A stretch of DNA of 64,000 bases from Bryobacteraceae bacterium (lineage in GTDB: Bacteria > Acidobacteriota > Terriglobia > Bryobacterales > Bryobacteraceae), in assembly GCA_947458745.1 (NCBI GenBank), contig CANGYQ010000002.1:496001-560000 (forward strand). Direction: 5' to 3'. Under the pieces are notes generated by a model. The model was not told where the DNA came from. It searched no databases and saw only the letters and a list, made by a program, of their open reading frames with translations. Below are positions 39,924 through 48,754 of the stretch, piece by piece (position 1 is the first letter of the stretch; each line of letters opens with the position of its first letter). Position numbers and translations under genes: made by a program.

Positions 39924-40934
39924 ATGAAGGGTGGCTTCGATTGGCGCATCGTGTTGGGTGGAGTGGCATTTGTCGCGGGGGCGATCGGGACACTGCTTTA
40001 TCAGCAGCGCAAGGCGGCACCACCGCCCGCGCCCGCGGTGGCCCAGGTGCAGACCGAAACCAATGAGCTGACTCTTTCGGGCAAGATCCGGGCCAAGTAC
40101 GTTGTGCTGGTGCCCGCGCCGATGGATGGGACGCTGGAAGGCGTGGAAGCCATTGACGGGCAGGAGGTGTTTGAAGGCCAGTTGCTGGCGCGGATCCGCA
40201 ACTCGACGCTGGAAACCGCCGAGGAAGAGGCCAAGTTGGAACTGGATCGCTTGCAGACGCGGCTGAACAATCTGGAAGGATCTTTGATTGCGGCTCGCCT
40301 GGAAGCATCACGGGCTGATGCGGATTCGATCCGCGCCCGGGGCCAGTTTTCCGCCGCCGAACGCACCTACTTGAAGCAGAAGAGCCTATTCCAGGAAGGG
40401 GCCACGGCCCGGCTGACCTATGAGAAAGCCGTGAAAGATTTCGAGACGCTGAAGAGTGAAGCGGAGGCGCTGGCCGAGATGACCCGGCAGGCCGCCGGCA
40501 AGATGGACGTTGTCCAGAAGAACATCGAGGAAGCCAAGAAGCTGTTGGCGGACAAGACCCAGGATCTGGATGACGTCAAGGCTCAGCTGCTGGCGACGGA
40601 GGTCCATGCGCCGGTGGATGGGCTGCTGGTAGGACACAAGGCCGATGCGGGCGACGAGGTGAAGCGCGACATGGCGGACCTGTTCCAGATTGCCACCAAC
40701 GTGGCCGAACTGGAGCTGACGGTGGAGCTGACGCCCGCCCAGGCCCCGCTGCTGAAACCCGGCATGTCGGCGGTGATCCAGGTGGCGGAGGCCGGCAACC
40801 AGCCCGTCTCGGCGATGGTACGGACGGTTGAAGGGGCGATGGCGGTGCTGGAGTTCATGGCCCCGGACCCGGCAGTGAAGCCGGGGCTGACGGCCCAGGT
40901 ACGGGTGTTTACAGTGCCGCCGGCGAGGCCTTAA
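39924..40934 (+). CDS. HlyD/membrane-fusion-like periplasmic adaptor
   Basis: 336 residues with an N-terminal membrane anchor (IVLGGVAFVAGAIGTLL), a biotinyl-lipoyl half (PAPMDGTLEG), a long coiled coil (about residues 85-215) and the second lipoyl half (ATEVHAPVDGLLV) before a beta-barrel end. This is the standard adaptor layout of RND, ABC or type I export systems. No transporter or outer-membrane channel gene is adjacent, so it is an orphan here. Start fixed by TATCAT 6 nt upstream and by the anchor position. Confidence 0.88.
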   Translation: MKGGFDWRIVLGGVAFVAGAIGTLLYQQRKAAPPPAPAVAQVQTETNELTLSGKIRAKYVVLVPAPMDGTLEGVEAIDGQEVFEGQLLARIRNSTLETAEEEAKLELDRLQTRLNNLEGSLIAARLEASRADADSIRARGQFSAAERTYLKQKSLFQEGATARLTYEKAVKDFETLKSEAEALAEMTRQAAGKMDVVQKNIEEAKKLLADKTQDLDDVKAQLLATEVHAPVDGLLVGHKADAGDEVKRDMADLFQIATNVAELELTVELTPAQAPLLKPGMSAVIQVAEAGNQPVSAMVRTVEGAMAVLEFMAPDPAVKPGLTAQVRVFTVPPARP

Positions 40935-40938
40935 GGGC

Positions 40939-42054
40939 CTACTTCAGCGTCTTGTACTTGGTCTTGATGTTGGCGACGTTCTTGGCGGCGTTGGCCTGAT
41001 ACGGTCCCTTGATGGCGGCCGACTGCTGGCTGAAATGCAGGGCTTCGGCGAGGCGCTTCAGGTCCGGCTTGGGCGTTTCACCCAGCTGATAGTTGACCAC
41101 GCCCAGGTGAAACAGCGCCGCGGCCTTCATCTGCTCGTCGGCCAAAAGCGGAAGGGCTTCGCGCAGACTGGCGTCGGCGGCGGCGGACTTGCCGGTGGTG
41201 GCCAAAGTGACGCCCGCCATCCAGCTTCCCGCCCCCAACAGAGTGGTCCGGCGGCGTGCCCAGTCCGGTTCTGACAATTGCGGCGGACGGGCTTTCGCCT
41301 TCATCACCTCCACCAGGCGGCCGGCGTAGAGCAGGGTCTTTGAACCGTCGTTGCTCTTCATGGCTTGATCGGCCAATACCAGCAACATCTCCTCGTTCTG
41401 CGGCTCCTGGACGATGGCCTTTTCCGCCAGCTGGGCGGCTCGCTCATTCTGGCCGGCCTGGCGGTAGGCGACAAACTGGGCGTTGCGGGCGCCGCCCAGG
41501 TATTGGCTTTGCGGGTTCTGGGCTTCGAGCGCGGCCACCAGACGGTCCAGCGCTTCACCGGCGGGCGCTTTGGAGGCCTGATTGAGCAAGGCGTACTCGC
41601 AATACTGGGCCACTTGGCGGGCATAGTCCTGGTCTGGACCGGTGGCGGTCTTCAGAGCTTCGCGAGCTAGGGCGGAAGTCTTGTCTGACGATTTGAGGGC
41701 GCCAGCAGCGTCCGCGCGCTGCTCGTACCCCTTCAAGACGACGACGGCATACTCGATGTCATCCGGGTGCAGGGTGAGCAGGCGGTCACCGGCAGCCGAA
41801 GCTTTGTCCATCGATCCGGCGGCGACATAGGCGGGAATGACCTGAGTGTAGACCCAGGCCGCGCCTTCATGATTCGGACTGATAGCCAGAAACTGTTCCA
41901 TCAGCGCAAGCTTATGACTGGAGTCAGAGGCTGTGGCGATTCCGGCCAGCAGCTTGCCTTCCGGAGTGGCTGGATCCGGAACGGTCTGGTACTTCTGGGC
42001 CCATAGCACCCCGTACGAAAACATCACGATTAGTCCTAAAGTGAGCCGGTTCAT
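40939..42054 (-). CDS. Exported TPR-like protein
   Basis: 371 residues with a signal peptide (LGLIVMFSYGVLWAQ). The rest is helix pairs of TPR type (for example ARNAQFVAYRQAGQNERAAQ and ALFHLGVVNYQLGE). It probably scaffolds periplasmic or secreted partners; the function is unknown. It converges with the HlyD-like gene 4 bp away and is divergent from the DMT transporter gene. The ATG has a GAGGGTGA ribosome-binding site. Confidence 0.78.
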   Translation of the reverse strand: MNRLTLGLIVMFSYGVLWAQKYQTVPDPATPEGKLLAGIATASDSSHKLALMEQFLAISPNHEGAAWVYTQVIPAYVAAGSMDKASAAGDRLLTLHPDDIEYAVVVLKGYEQRADAAGALKSSDKTSALAREALKTATGPDQDYARQVAQYCEYALLNQASKAPAGEALDRLVAALEAQNPQSQYLGGARNAQFVAYRQAGQNERAAQLAEKAIVQEPQNEEMLLVLADQAMKSNDGSKTLLYAGRLVEVMKAKARPPQLSEPDWARRRTTLLGAGSWMAGVTLATTGKSAAADASLREALPLLADEQMKAAALFHLGVVNYQLGETPKPDLKRLAEALHFSQQSAAIKGPYQANAAKNVANIKTKYKTLK

Positions 42055-42079
42055 CTGTTTTTCACCCTCGTTTCACGTG

Positions 42080-42085
42080 TATCAT
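42080..42085 (+). promoter_or_regulatory. Putative -10 (TATCAT) of the DMT transporter
   Basis: TATCAT ends 8 nt before the GTG at 42094; the reverse strand reads TATGAT for the TPR gene. Confidence 0.45.
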
Positions 42086-42093
42086 AGTGCTCG

Positions 42094-43176
42094 GTGATCT
42101 TTCCAACAACATTCGAGCTGACGCTCGCGCTGGGTATCCTGTCTATGCTCTTGCTGGGCTCCTGGGCGAGCACCCTGAAGATGGCCGGACCCAAATGGCG
42201 CTTTGAGCTCTACTATTTTGACTTTGCTTTCGGGGCATTAGTGGCGGCGTTGCTGGTGGCCTTTACTTTCGGCAGCATGGGCGACGAATTGACCTTTGCC
42301 GACAATGTGCTGATTGCGGGTAAGAGGCAGCTAGCCTTCGCGCTGGCGGCAGGTGTGGTGTTCAACCTGGCTAATATGTTGCTGCTCGCCGGCGTCTCGA
42401 TTGTGGGCATGGCAGTAGCTTTCCCGATCAGCTTAGGCTTGGCGCTAATCATCGACACGGTCAGCAAGCAGTTAATCAGCAAGACGGGTAACGCCGCGTT
42501 TGTGTATGGCAGTGCAGGGTTGGTGGTGGCTGCGATCGTGGTGGCGGCTCTGGCGGCATCCGCGGCGGCGAACAAGGCAGTGACGACCGCCCCTCCGGCG
42601 ACGGGTGCGCGGAACGCTAACGTGAAATCTGCTTCTTCCGGCGGCGCGATCAAGGGCGTGATCGTCTGTCTCGTCAGCGGCATTCTGATGGCGGGGGCCA
42701 GCCCGCTGGTCTCCATGGCCCGTGACGGAGGTTCGGAGCTGGGCGTGGGGGCCTATGCGCTGATGGTGTTCTTTGCGGTGGGCGTTTTGTTTTCCACCAT
42801 GATCTTCAACCTGTACTTCATCAACCTGCCGGTGCATGGCAATGCGCTTGAATTGGGTGAGTACCTGAAGGGCAGCCTGGGCCAGCATATGCTGGGTATC
42901 TTGGGAGGCGTGCTGTGGTGCGCGGGCATGATTGCCGGCTTGGTCACCGCGGGTGGAACGGCCGCGACGCTGGTGTCTCCGGCGATCAGCTACGCGCTGT
43001 CACATGGCGGAGCCGTGGTGAGTATTGTGTGGGGCCTGCTGATCTGGCGTGATTTCAAGGGAGCCAGTGGCAAGGCCACGGTTTTCGGCTTGCTGACCTT
43101 GGTGTTTTTGGCTGGCGGATTGGCGATGATCGCCCTGACCCCGGGGGCAGCAGCAGCGGCCGCCACAGCGCCTTAG
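42094..43176 (+). CDS. GRP/DMT-type membrane transporter
   Basis: 360 residues with about ten membrane helices. Blocks such as WASTLKMAGPKWRFELYYFD and GMAVAFPISLGLALI resemble the glucose/ribose-porter (GRP) or ureide-permease branch of the drug/metabolite transporter superfamily. A Thr/Ala-rich cytoplasmic loop joins the halves. The substrate is unknown. It starts with GTG and overlaps the converging AlaX gene by 4 bp. Confidence 0.75.
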   Translation: MIFPTTFELTLALGILSMLLLGSWASTLKMAGPKWRFELYYFDFAFGALVAALLVAFTFGSMGDELTFADNVLIAGKRQLAFALAAGVVFNLANMLLLAGVSIVGMAVAFPISLGLALIIDTVSKQLISKTGNAAFVYGSAGLVVAAIVVAALAASAAANKAVTTAPPATGARNANVKSASSGGAIKGVIVCLVSGILMAGASPLVSMARDGGSELGVGAYALMVFFAVGVLFSTMIFNLYFINLPVHGNALELGEYLKGSLGQHMLGILGGVLWCAGMIAGLVTAGGTAATLVSPAISYALSHGGAVVSIVWGLLIWRDFKGASGKATVFGLLTLVFLAGGLAMIALTPGAAAAAATAP

Positions 43177-44261
43177 GCCGGCGCGATTGGATCCGGTGGG
43201 CACAGCAGGATAGCGGCGGCGGATTCAGGCTGGGCGAGTGTCCCTTGAGCCAGCGTCCGGCCCCCACCGCCGCGGGTCACCAAGGGCTTGATGGCGGCGG
43301 CGGCATCGACGCCACTATCGGCGGAGGCGGCAAAAATCATGGCATCGCTGGAGATGGCCAAGTACAGGCTTCGCGGTCCAGCCGCAAATGAAATCGCTTC
43401 CGTGCGGGTGTGTTCATCAATGCCGCGGCGCAAGTGGCGGCGAATGCCGTCAGACGACGGCGAAGTCTCAAAATAGAGCCGGGTGCCCGTGAGCGTGGCG
43501 TTCTCGGTGGCCAGCTTTTTGAGCGAGGCGGTCAGTTCGGCCACCCGACCCTCCTTGGCCGCGAGGTCCCGGCGGAGCTGACGGGTCCAGCGGATGGCGC
43601 GGTGACCGCAGACGAAAGTCAGTCGCGTGGTTTGGCGGACCTTTTCCGTGCCCCCGATCAGGAGGCTGCCGATCTCACCGGTGGCCCGCACATGGGTTCC
43701 GCCGCACGCGCTGCGGTCCAGGCCCGTAATCTCAACTACGCGCAGCACGCCTGAACGCTCCGAAGCTTTGCGAAGGCCTTCCACCAGCGCGGCATCTTCG
43801 TAGGAGACCCGCAGCGGGAGGTTGGCCACGATTTGGGCATTGGCGATTCGTTCGGCCTGTTCCAGCACGTCGGCACTGATCGACGGCGTGGCTAAGTCGA
43901 TAGTGCAGGATTCGGTGCCTAAATGAAAGCTGACGGTGGCCAGCCCGAACCGCTCCGCCAGGACGGCCGACAGCAGGTGCTGACCGGTGTGCTGCTGCAT
44001 GTGGTCGAAGCGGCGGGCCCAATCCAGCTCTCCGGTGACCGGACCGGAGGCAATCGGTTCGGCCAGCAGATGTGCGACGCGATCCTCTTCGTCCACCACT
44101 TCGACAATGGGCACGCCGTTCAGCGTGCCCAGGTCATGAGGTTGACCGCCGGAGGTGGGGTAGAACGCCGTCCGGTCCAGGTAGATCCGGTCGCCCGCGT
44201 TCAAGGCTGTGGCCTCAAATGCGGAGAGATAACTGTCCTGATAGTAGAGACGCTCGGTCAT
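43173..44261 (-). CDS. Alanyl-tRNA editing protein (AlaX-like) with DHHA1-like tail
   Basis: 362 residues. The editing site is HTGQH (H91, H95) with CGGTH (C186-H190), which binds zinc; it removes serine or glycine from mischarged tRNA-Ala. After the editing domain come a coiled coil and a DHHA1-like end (VTRGGGGRTLAQG), as in long AlaX (AlaX-L). It lies 7 bp after the TIGR03437 protein stop and is probably co-transcribed. Confidence 0.9.
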   Translation of the reverse strand: MTERLYYQDSYLSAFEATALNAGDRIYLDRTAFYPTSGGQPHDLGTLNGVPIVEVVDEEDRVAHLLAEPIASGPVTGELDWARRFDHMQQHTGQHLLSAVLAERFGLATVSFHLGTESCTIDLATPSISADVLEQAERIANAQIVANLPLRVSYEDAALVEGLRKASERSGVLRVVEITGLDRSACGGTHVRATGEIGSLLIGGTEKVRQTTRLTFVCGHRAIRWTRQLRRDLAAKEGRVAELTASLKKLATENATLTGTRLYFETSPSSDGIRRHLRRGIDEHTRTEAISFAAGPRSLYLAISSDAMIFAASADSGVDAAAAIKPLVTRGGGGRTLAQGTLAQPESAAAILLCPPDPIAPA

Positions 44262-44268
44262 CGGCGGG

Positions 44269-45999
44269 TTAGCGGATCTGCATCAGGACGGCGTTGCTCA
44301 AGGCACCATTGACGTTCAGCCGGACGGGGACGAACGCTCCGGCCAAGCCTGGGGGTACGGTGAAGTTGACCTGATAGAGGCCGACGAAAGTTGGCGACAG
44401 GCCAACGAAATCCGGCCGGATGGACAGCGCGCCGCTGACGGGGCCGGAGGCGGCATTGAACACCACCGAGACGTTGCCCGGGATGCGCTGCAGGGGCTCG
44501 GCCGCAGCAGCAGGCGCACCGGTAAGGGCGGGCGGATTGGTCTGCCCCAGGCCGATAGCGTACATCACCATGGAGTTCCCGGCCGCCGCGCCGCGATTGG
44601 CAAAACCAGGAATGGGAGCGGATGCCGGCAAGGGCAACGCAAACTCACCATTGAAGGCGATGATGCCGTAGCCGTCTACGCCAATGCCGTACCACTGCAT
44701 GATTCGCGGTGTCCGATCGGCCACCTGGACTGTAACTGCGTTGCCCGCCACACCGTCGCGCAGCACTTGCACGGAGGCTTCCCCAGCTCGAGTCTCATAG
44801 GGCAATTGGAAATTGATCTGGTTGTAGTTGGCGAAATACAAGGGGGCGTTTACGCCATTGACAAACACCGACAACCCACCCAAGTCTCGTGGCCAGGTGG
44901 TGTCATAGGCGTTGTCGCCTTTGGTGAAGAAGTGCTCACCTTTCAGGGCGATGATGGCTCCGGGGGCCACGGTGTCACCGGGAACATAATCAGCGTTGTT
45001 CAACACCTGTCCCGCAAACGCGGTGGGGCGGGTGGTGGGCAGAACTGTTAGGGCGACATTGAATAAGCCCAGGCTGTTAGCGGAATTGTTGGCCACGGCC
45101 AGAGTACCGATATAGTTGCCGGGGGCCAAGCCGGTGGGGTCGGCCACGACTTCAACCAGCCCGCTCTGGGCCAGGACATTCACCTTTAGCCAACCCGTCG
45201 GCACCGACGCCACCTGGACGGCACCCAGGGTGAGCGTGCCTTGACCGGCATTGCGGTAGGCCAAGTACTGCTTCTGGGCGACCGCGCCCTGGATCGCCCG
45301 GAACTGGACGCGCTCGGTCTCGGCCGGGGTCCAGCTGAGGATGGGCTGGGTGGTGGTGCGCAGGGTGACGCGGGCGGTTCGATTCTCAACGGCAGCGCCG
45401 CCGGAGATGGTGATGTTGCCGTTCTGGAGTTGCTCGCCGGTGACGGCCGAGCGGCCGGTGATCCTGTAGCGCCGGGGGAAGATGAAGGTGCCGGCACTGT
45501 CCAGCGTCACGGTGAGGAAGGGAGAATCCGAGGTGACCGTGGTGGCGCCATTGGTGGAGAAAGTGGCGGAAGCAGAGCCGCCCGGGGGCACCACCAAGGT
45601 GGTGGGTGAGGCCAGCGGTCCACCGACTTGCAGAACCACGGCGATCGACTGCGGCGCGTCCCAGGCGTTGGGATCAGACAGAGTGACGCTGGCCGAGCGG
45701 ACTCCTGCCGTCAGTCCCGTGGCATTGAAGGAGACCGTCACCGGGATACAGGTGCCAGTGCGCGTGGTGCAGGGTCGGCTGGCCCCGGCGCTGGCCGTGG
45801 CCCAAGTCTCGGTGGACGCAAAAGAGAGGCTCAACGCCCCGTCACCGGCGTTCCAAACTTCAACCACCTGAGAAGACGATCCGCCAATCGCGATCGACAC
45901 CGGTCCGACGGTCGTGGTGGACAGCCGCAGCTTGGGGGCCGCCAGCAGCGCCACGGCGGAAAACACCACCAGCAAGGCAGATTTCAAAATGATTCGCAT
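44269..45999 (-). CDS. Secreted Ig-like protein with TIGR03437-type C-terminal domain
   Basis: 576 residues from the ATG at 45999, which gives a signal peptide (LKSALLVVFSAVALLA). The N-terminal half has BACON/Ig-like beta repeats. The C-terminal 230 residues (NNADYVPGDTVAPGAIIALK, then GIGVDGYGIIAFNG) have the pattern of TIGR03437, a domain expanded in Solibacter. The role is probably cell-surface or extracellular; no enzyme motif is visible. It lies between nuoA and the AlaX gene on one strand. Confidence 0.85.
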   Translation of the reverse strand: MRIILKSALLVVFSAVALLAAPKLRLSTTTVGPVSIAIGGSSSQVVEVWNAGDGALSLSFASTETWATASAGASRPCTTRTGTCIPVTVSFNATGLTAGVRSASVTLSDPNAWDAPQSIAVVLQVGGPLASPTTLVVPPGGSASATFSTNGATTVTSDSPFLTVTLDSAGTFIFPRRYRITGRSAVTGEQLQNGNITISGGAAVENRTARVTLRTTTQPILSWTPAETERVQFRAIQGAVAQKQYLAYRNAGQGTLTLGAVQVASVPTGWLKVNVLAQSGLVEVVADPTGLAPGNYIGTLAVANNSANSLGLFNVALTVLPTTRPTAFAGQVLNNADYVPGDTVAPGAIIALKGEHFFTKGDNAYDTTWPRDLGGLSVFVNGVNAPLYFANYNQINFQLPYETRAGEASVQVLRDGVAGNAVTVQVADRTPRIMQWYGIGVDGYGIIAFNGEFALPLPASAPIPGFANRGAAAGNSMVMYAIGLGQTNPPALTGAPAAAAEPLQRIPGNVSVVFNAASGPVSGALSIRPDFVGLSPTFVGLYQVNFTVPPGLAGAFVPVRLNVNGALSNAVLMQIR

Positions 46000-46073
46000 A
46001 AACGGAGAGTTCCTTTGGAGACAAATGGACGCGGGCGGTTGGAGCCGTGACGGAGCACTGAGTGAGGGCCGAA

Positions 46074-46430
46074 CTAGACCCATTTCAGCGCGCCCCGGCG
46101 GTAGGCCCACACATATCCCAGCACAAGAATGGCCAAAAACACCCCCATCTCAGCGACACCGAACCAGCCCAGTTGACGGTAACGGACAGCCCAGGGGTAG
46201 AGGAAGATCGTCTCTACATCAAAGATAACGAACAAGATCGCCACGATATAGAAGCGCACAGAGTAACGCCCGCGGGCGGTGGATTCAGCCGGAATACCGC
46301 ACTCGTAGGCCTCCTGCTTCACGACGCCCGGTTGCGACGGACGGATCACCCGAACGGCCAACAGTGTGACCGTTGGAAACAGGATGGAGACAATTAGAAA
46401 CAGAAAAATCGGCAGGTAGCCATCCGGCAT
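46074..46430 (-). CDS. nuoA: NADH-quinone oxidoreductase subunit A
   Basis: 118 residues with three membrane helices and the loop ECGIPAESTARGRYSVRFYI between helices one and two, which matches the conserved NuoA loop ECG. It is a membrane subunit of complex I. No other nuo gene is adjacent: the gene downstream is the TIGR03437 protein and the divergent one is cysE. Either the operon is split in this organism or this is a duplicate; the sequence itself looks intact. Confidence 0.93.
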   Translation of the reverse strand: MPDGYLPIFLFLIVSILFPTVTLLAVRVIRPSQPGVVKQEAYECGIPAESTARGRYSVRFYIVAILFVIFDVETIFLYPWAVRYRQLGWFGVAEMGVFLAILVLGYVWAYRRGALKWV

Positions 46431-46482
46431 AATTCGCTTCTAGGTTAGCATCCAAACCGCAATGAGATAATCCAACAAGGAC

Positions 46483-47124
46483 ATGTTCGGGGCCATCCGA
46501 GAGCAGATTGAAACGGTGTTTCGCGAAGATCCGGCAGCGCATAGCGTCGTCGAGATCCTCACCTGCTATCCCGGTGTCCACGCCATCCTGCTGCACCGGC
46601 TGGCCCATAAGCTTTACCGCTGGGAGTGGCCCCTGCTGCCCCGGCTGATCTCGCAGCTATCCCGCTGGCTGACCGGCATCGAAATCCACCCCGGCGCCAA
46701 GATCGGCCGCCGCTTCTTTATCGACCATGGCATGGGCGTCGTGATCGGCGAAACGGCGGAACTGGGCGACGATGTCCTGCTCTACCAGGGCGTCACCCTG
46801 GGAGGCACCGGCAAGGAGCGCGGCAAGCGGCATCCGACGCTGGGCAATCGCGTGGTGGTGGGTACGGGTGCCAAGGTGCTGGGCAACATCACCATTGGCA
46901 ACTCAGTGAAGATCGGCGCGGGCAGTGTGGTGGTGACGCCAGTGCCGGACGGTTCCACGGTGGTGGGTATTCCGGGGCGGGTGGTTCGGACTTGGGGCGA
47001 CAACCCCGCCGACCTGGAACACGGCCGCCTGCCGGACCCGGACCGGGAGGCGCTGGAGGATCTGAAGGCTCGGGTGGCGGAGCTCGAGAAGGCGCTGGCC
47101 GAGCGGCGCGGTCAGGCGCAGTAA
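46483..47124 (+). CDS. cysE: Serine O-acetyltransferase
   Basis: 213 residues of the left-handed parallel beta-helix family: [20 protein letters not shown] and [20 protein letters not shown] are the CysE signatures, and hexapeptide repeats continue to [14 protein letters not shown]. The short N-terminal domain is of the EpsC type. It makes O-acetylserine, the cysteine precursor. The C-terminal coiled tail ([15 protein letters not shown]) is longer than in E. coli CysE. A GATAAT box ends 11 nt before the ATG. Confidence 0.95.
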   Translation: MFGAIREQIETVFREDPAAHSVVEILTCYPGVHAILLHRLAHKLYRWEWPLLPRLISQLSRWLTGIEIHPGAKIGRRFFIDHGMGVVIGETAELGDDVLLYQGVTLGGTGKERGKRHPTLGNRVVVGTGAKVLGNITIGNSVKIGAGSVVVTPVPDGSTVVGIPGRVVRTWGDNPADLEHGRLPDPDREALEDLKARVAELEKALAERRGQAQ

Positions 47125-47140
47125 GGCGAGGTTTGGGGCG

Positions 47141-47353
47141 TTAGGCGAACAGCAGCCGGCGGCCCTTGGGCTCGGGGATGGAATCGCCGAACTCCCGGGC
47201 GGTGTCAAGCCACAGCTGAATCGCGGACTGGGCATTGGTTAACGCATCTTCCTGGGTAGCGCCGTGGGCAGTGCACCCCGGCAACTCCGGTACATCGGCG
47301 ACAAAGCAGCTGTCTTCCGAGCTCCAATAAATGATTACTTCGTACTTATGCAT
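47141..47353 (-). CDS. hicB: HicB-type antitoxin
   Basis: 70 residues: MHKYEVIIYWSSEDSCFVAD followed by PELPGCTAHGATQEDAL is the HicB dsRBD-like core, and the C-terminus ends SIPEPKGRRLLFA. It normally neutralises a HicA mRNA-cleaving toxin encoded just upstream; here that gene survives only as a stub (47346-47411). The ATG at 47353 lies at the stub's stop. Confidence 0.85.
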   Translation of the reverse strand: MHKYEVIIYWSSEDSCFVADVPELPGCTAHGATQEDALTNAQSAIQLWLDTAREFGDSIPEPKGRRLLFA

Positions 47354-47411
47354 CAGCTTCCGCGTCAGCCGTACCACTCAGAATGCGCTCTAGCGTCTTG
47401 TCCACGCCCAC
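47346..47411 (-). pseudogene. hicA: Truncated HicA toxin gene
   Basis: The frame reads VGVDKTLERILSGTADAEADA then stops, overlapping the hicB start. VDKTLERIL and SGTADA match the N-terminus of HicA proteins that precede this kind of HicB; the roughly 55 codons with the RNA-binding and catalytic histidine region are missing. An in-frame internal deletion is the simplest reading. Confidence 0.65.
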
Positions 47412-47542
47412 GCCACCATTGTAGACGTGCCGGTTTGGCCCCGGCGTTCCGCACCGGTGCGGAACTTTGCTGACGTAATTAGGAGACCACGGGTGAACCT
47501 CAAGTCCTATTGGAGCGGACGTTACCTCGGATGCCGCCCGGC

Positions 47543-48754
47543 TTAATTCTTGCTCAACTCGGGAACGCCGCCGGTGGCCACGCAGGCCAGACTGGAGAAC
47601 TTCAACGACCCGTCATTCAGCGGCTCCCCGTAAGCCTTCCCATTCATGCAGCGGCGGTAGCGGGCGATGCCTTGGTAGACCGCCAGGCGGATACGATTCA
47701 GGCCACCAATCGGGCGATGCTGGGGCAGCGTGTGCCAGGGGGTCATGGAAAGGTTCTCGCAGAATCCGGAATCGAGCGCGGGCCGGATGTCCTGCGGGGG
47801 AATCTCGATCCGGGCCACAGGAACAAACGGCGAGACCTTCGGATCCCACAGGACGGTCGTATCTTCGACCGGCATATTGGCACCCGCCACCTGAGGCTGC
47901 ACGGCCATTTCAAAGCAGGCGCGCCCAGCCCGTAAGTGTTCCGCCACGCCGGCGCGCAGGCTATCACGCTGCCAGACGACACCCGAGGACGGCAATGAGC
48001 CGCCAGCCGTGCAAGCGACTGGCCGCATGGTGAACTTGATGTCGGTTCCGACGCCCAGCTTGTAGGCCGTCATGCTGTGGAATTGGGTGGCGAGCAAGGC
48101 CGTCGGCAATGGTTTCAAGATGCCCAGCCCGATCCGGAACTCTCTCAGTTTCCAGGCCAGTGGGTTCCGTCCTTGAAAGAAGTAGCCGAACTGGCTGCCT
48201 TCACCCTGAAACTGAGTCAGCAGCGCGTAATTCTTGACGTCGCGGATGAAGAAAATCGGGTTGTTGATCATCAGGAAATCCTGCGTCTCGGCCGCCTGTT
48301 CTCCCTCCATCACCTTGGCGCCGGGCACGCCGAGCACCTTCACGCCCATGCCGCGGGCGTCGGGCGTCCAGTCCGATTGCATGGCGGTGCTGCCGCTGGA
48401 AAATCGGACCCAGGCCTTGTAGCGCTTGGGTTCGGCAAACAGCCCCTGGTTGAGGGGTTCAGCGGGAGGCGTCACCTGAAAATCGCCCAGCAGGCAGGCA
48501 TGAGTCTTGGCGTGAGCATCGCGCCGGTAGGTACCGTCGCCCACCTGGTGCCGGGTCGCATTCAGCATCGCGATGCCCGAGTCGATGATCTGGCTGACCA
48601 CCACGTCTTCGTCAGGCGGAATCGATTCCCCCATAGGGCCCGGCGGTGGAGCCTGAAAGGAAATACCGATCAACACGGCCAACGGCACCAGGACCAACGC
48701 CAGTGCCATCAATACCCAGCCAAACCACCGCCACTTGGGCTTGGATTGTGTCAC
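47543..48754 (-). CDS. Membrane-anchored catalase-family protein
   Basis: 403 residues from the GTG at 48754, which overlaps the cytochrome stop (GTGA). An N-terminal anchor (VLMALALVLVPLAVLIGI) is followed by catalase-like blocks: DAHAKTHACLLGDF with the distal-type histidine, VRFSSGSTAMQSD, and NNPIFFIRDVKNYALL. At the C-terminal end, where true catalases have a proximal Tyr in an RxxxY motif, the protein reads LPQHRPIGGLNRIR and no clear tyrosine is in place. Peroxidase or another haem chemistry is possible. It is the last gene of a four-gene operon. Confidence 0.8.
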   Translation of the reverse strand: MTQSKPKWRWFGWVLMALALVLVPLAVLIGISFQAPPPGPMGESIPPDEDVVVSQIIDSGIAMLNATRHQVGDGTYRRDAHAKTHACLLGDFQVTPPAEPLNQGLFAEPKRYKAWVRFSSGSTAMQSDWTPDARGMGVKVLGVPGAKVMEGEQAAETQDFLMINNPIFFIRDVKNYALLTQFQGEGSQFGYFFQGRNPLAWKLREFRIGLGILKPLPTALLATQFHSMTAYKLGVGTDIKFTMRPVACTAGGSLPSSGVVWQRDSLRAGVAEHLRAGRACFEMAVQPQVAGANMPVEDTTVLWDPKVSPFVPVARIEIPPQDIRPALDSGFCENLSMTPWHTLPQHRPIGGLNRIRLAVYQGIARYRRCMNGKAYGEPLNDGSLKFSSLACVATGGVPELSKN

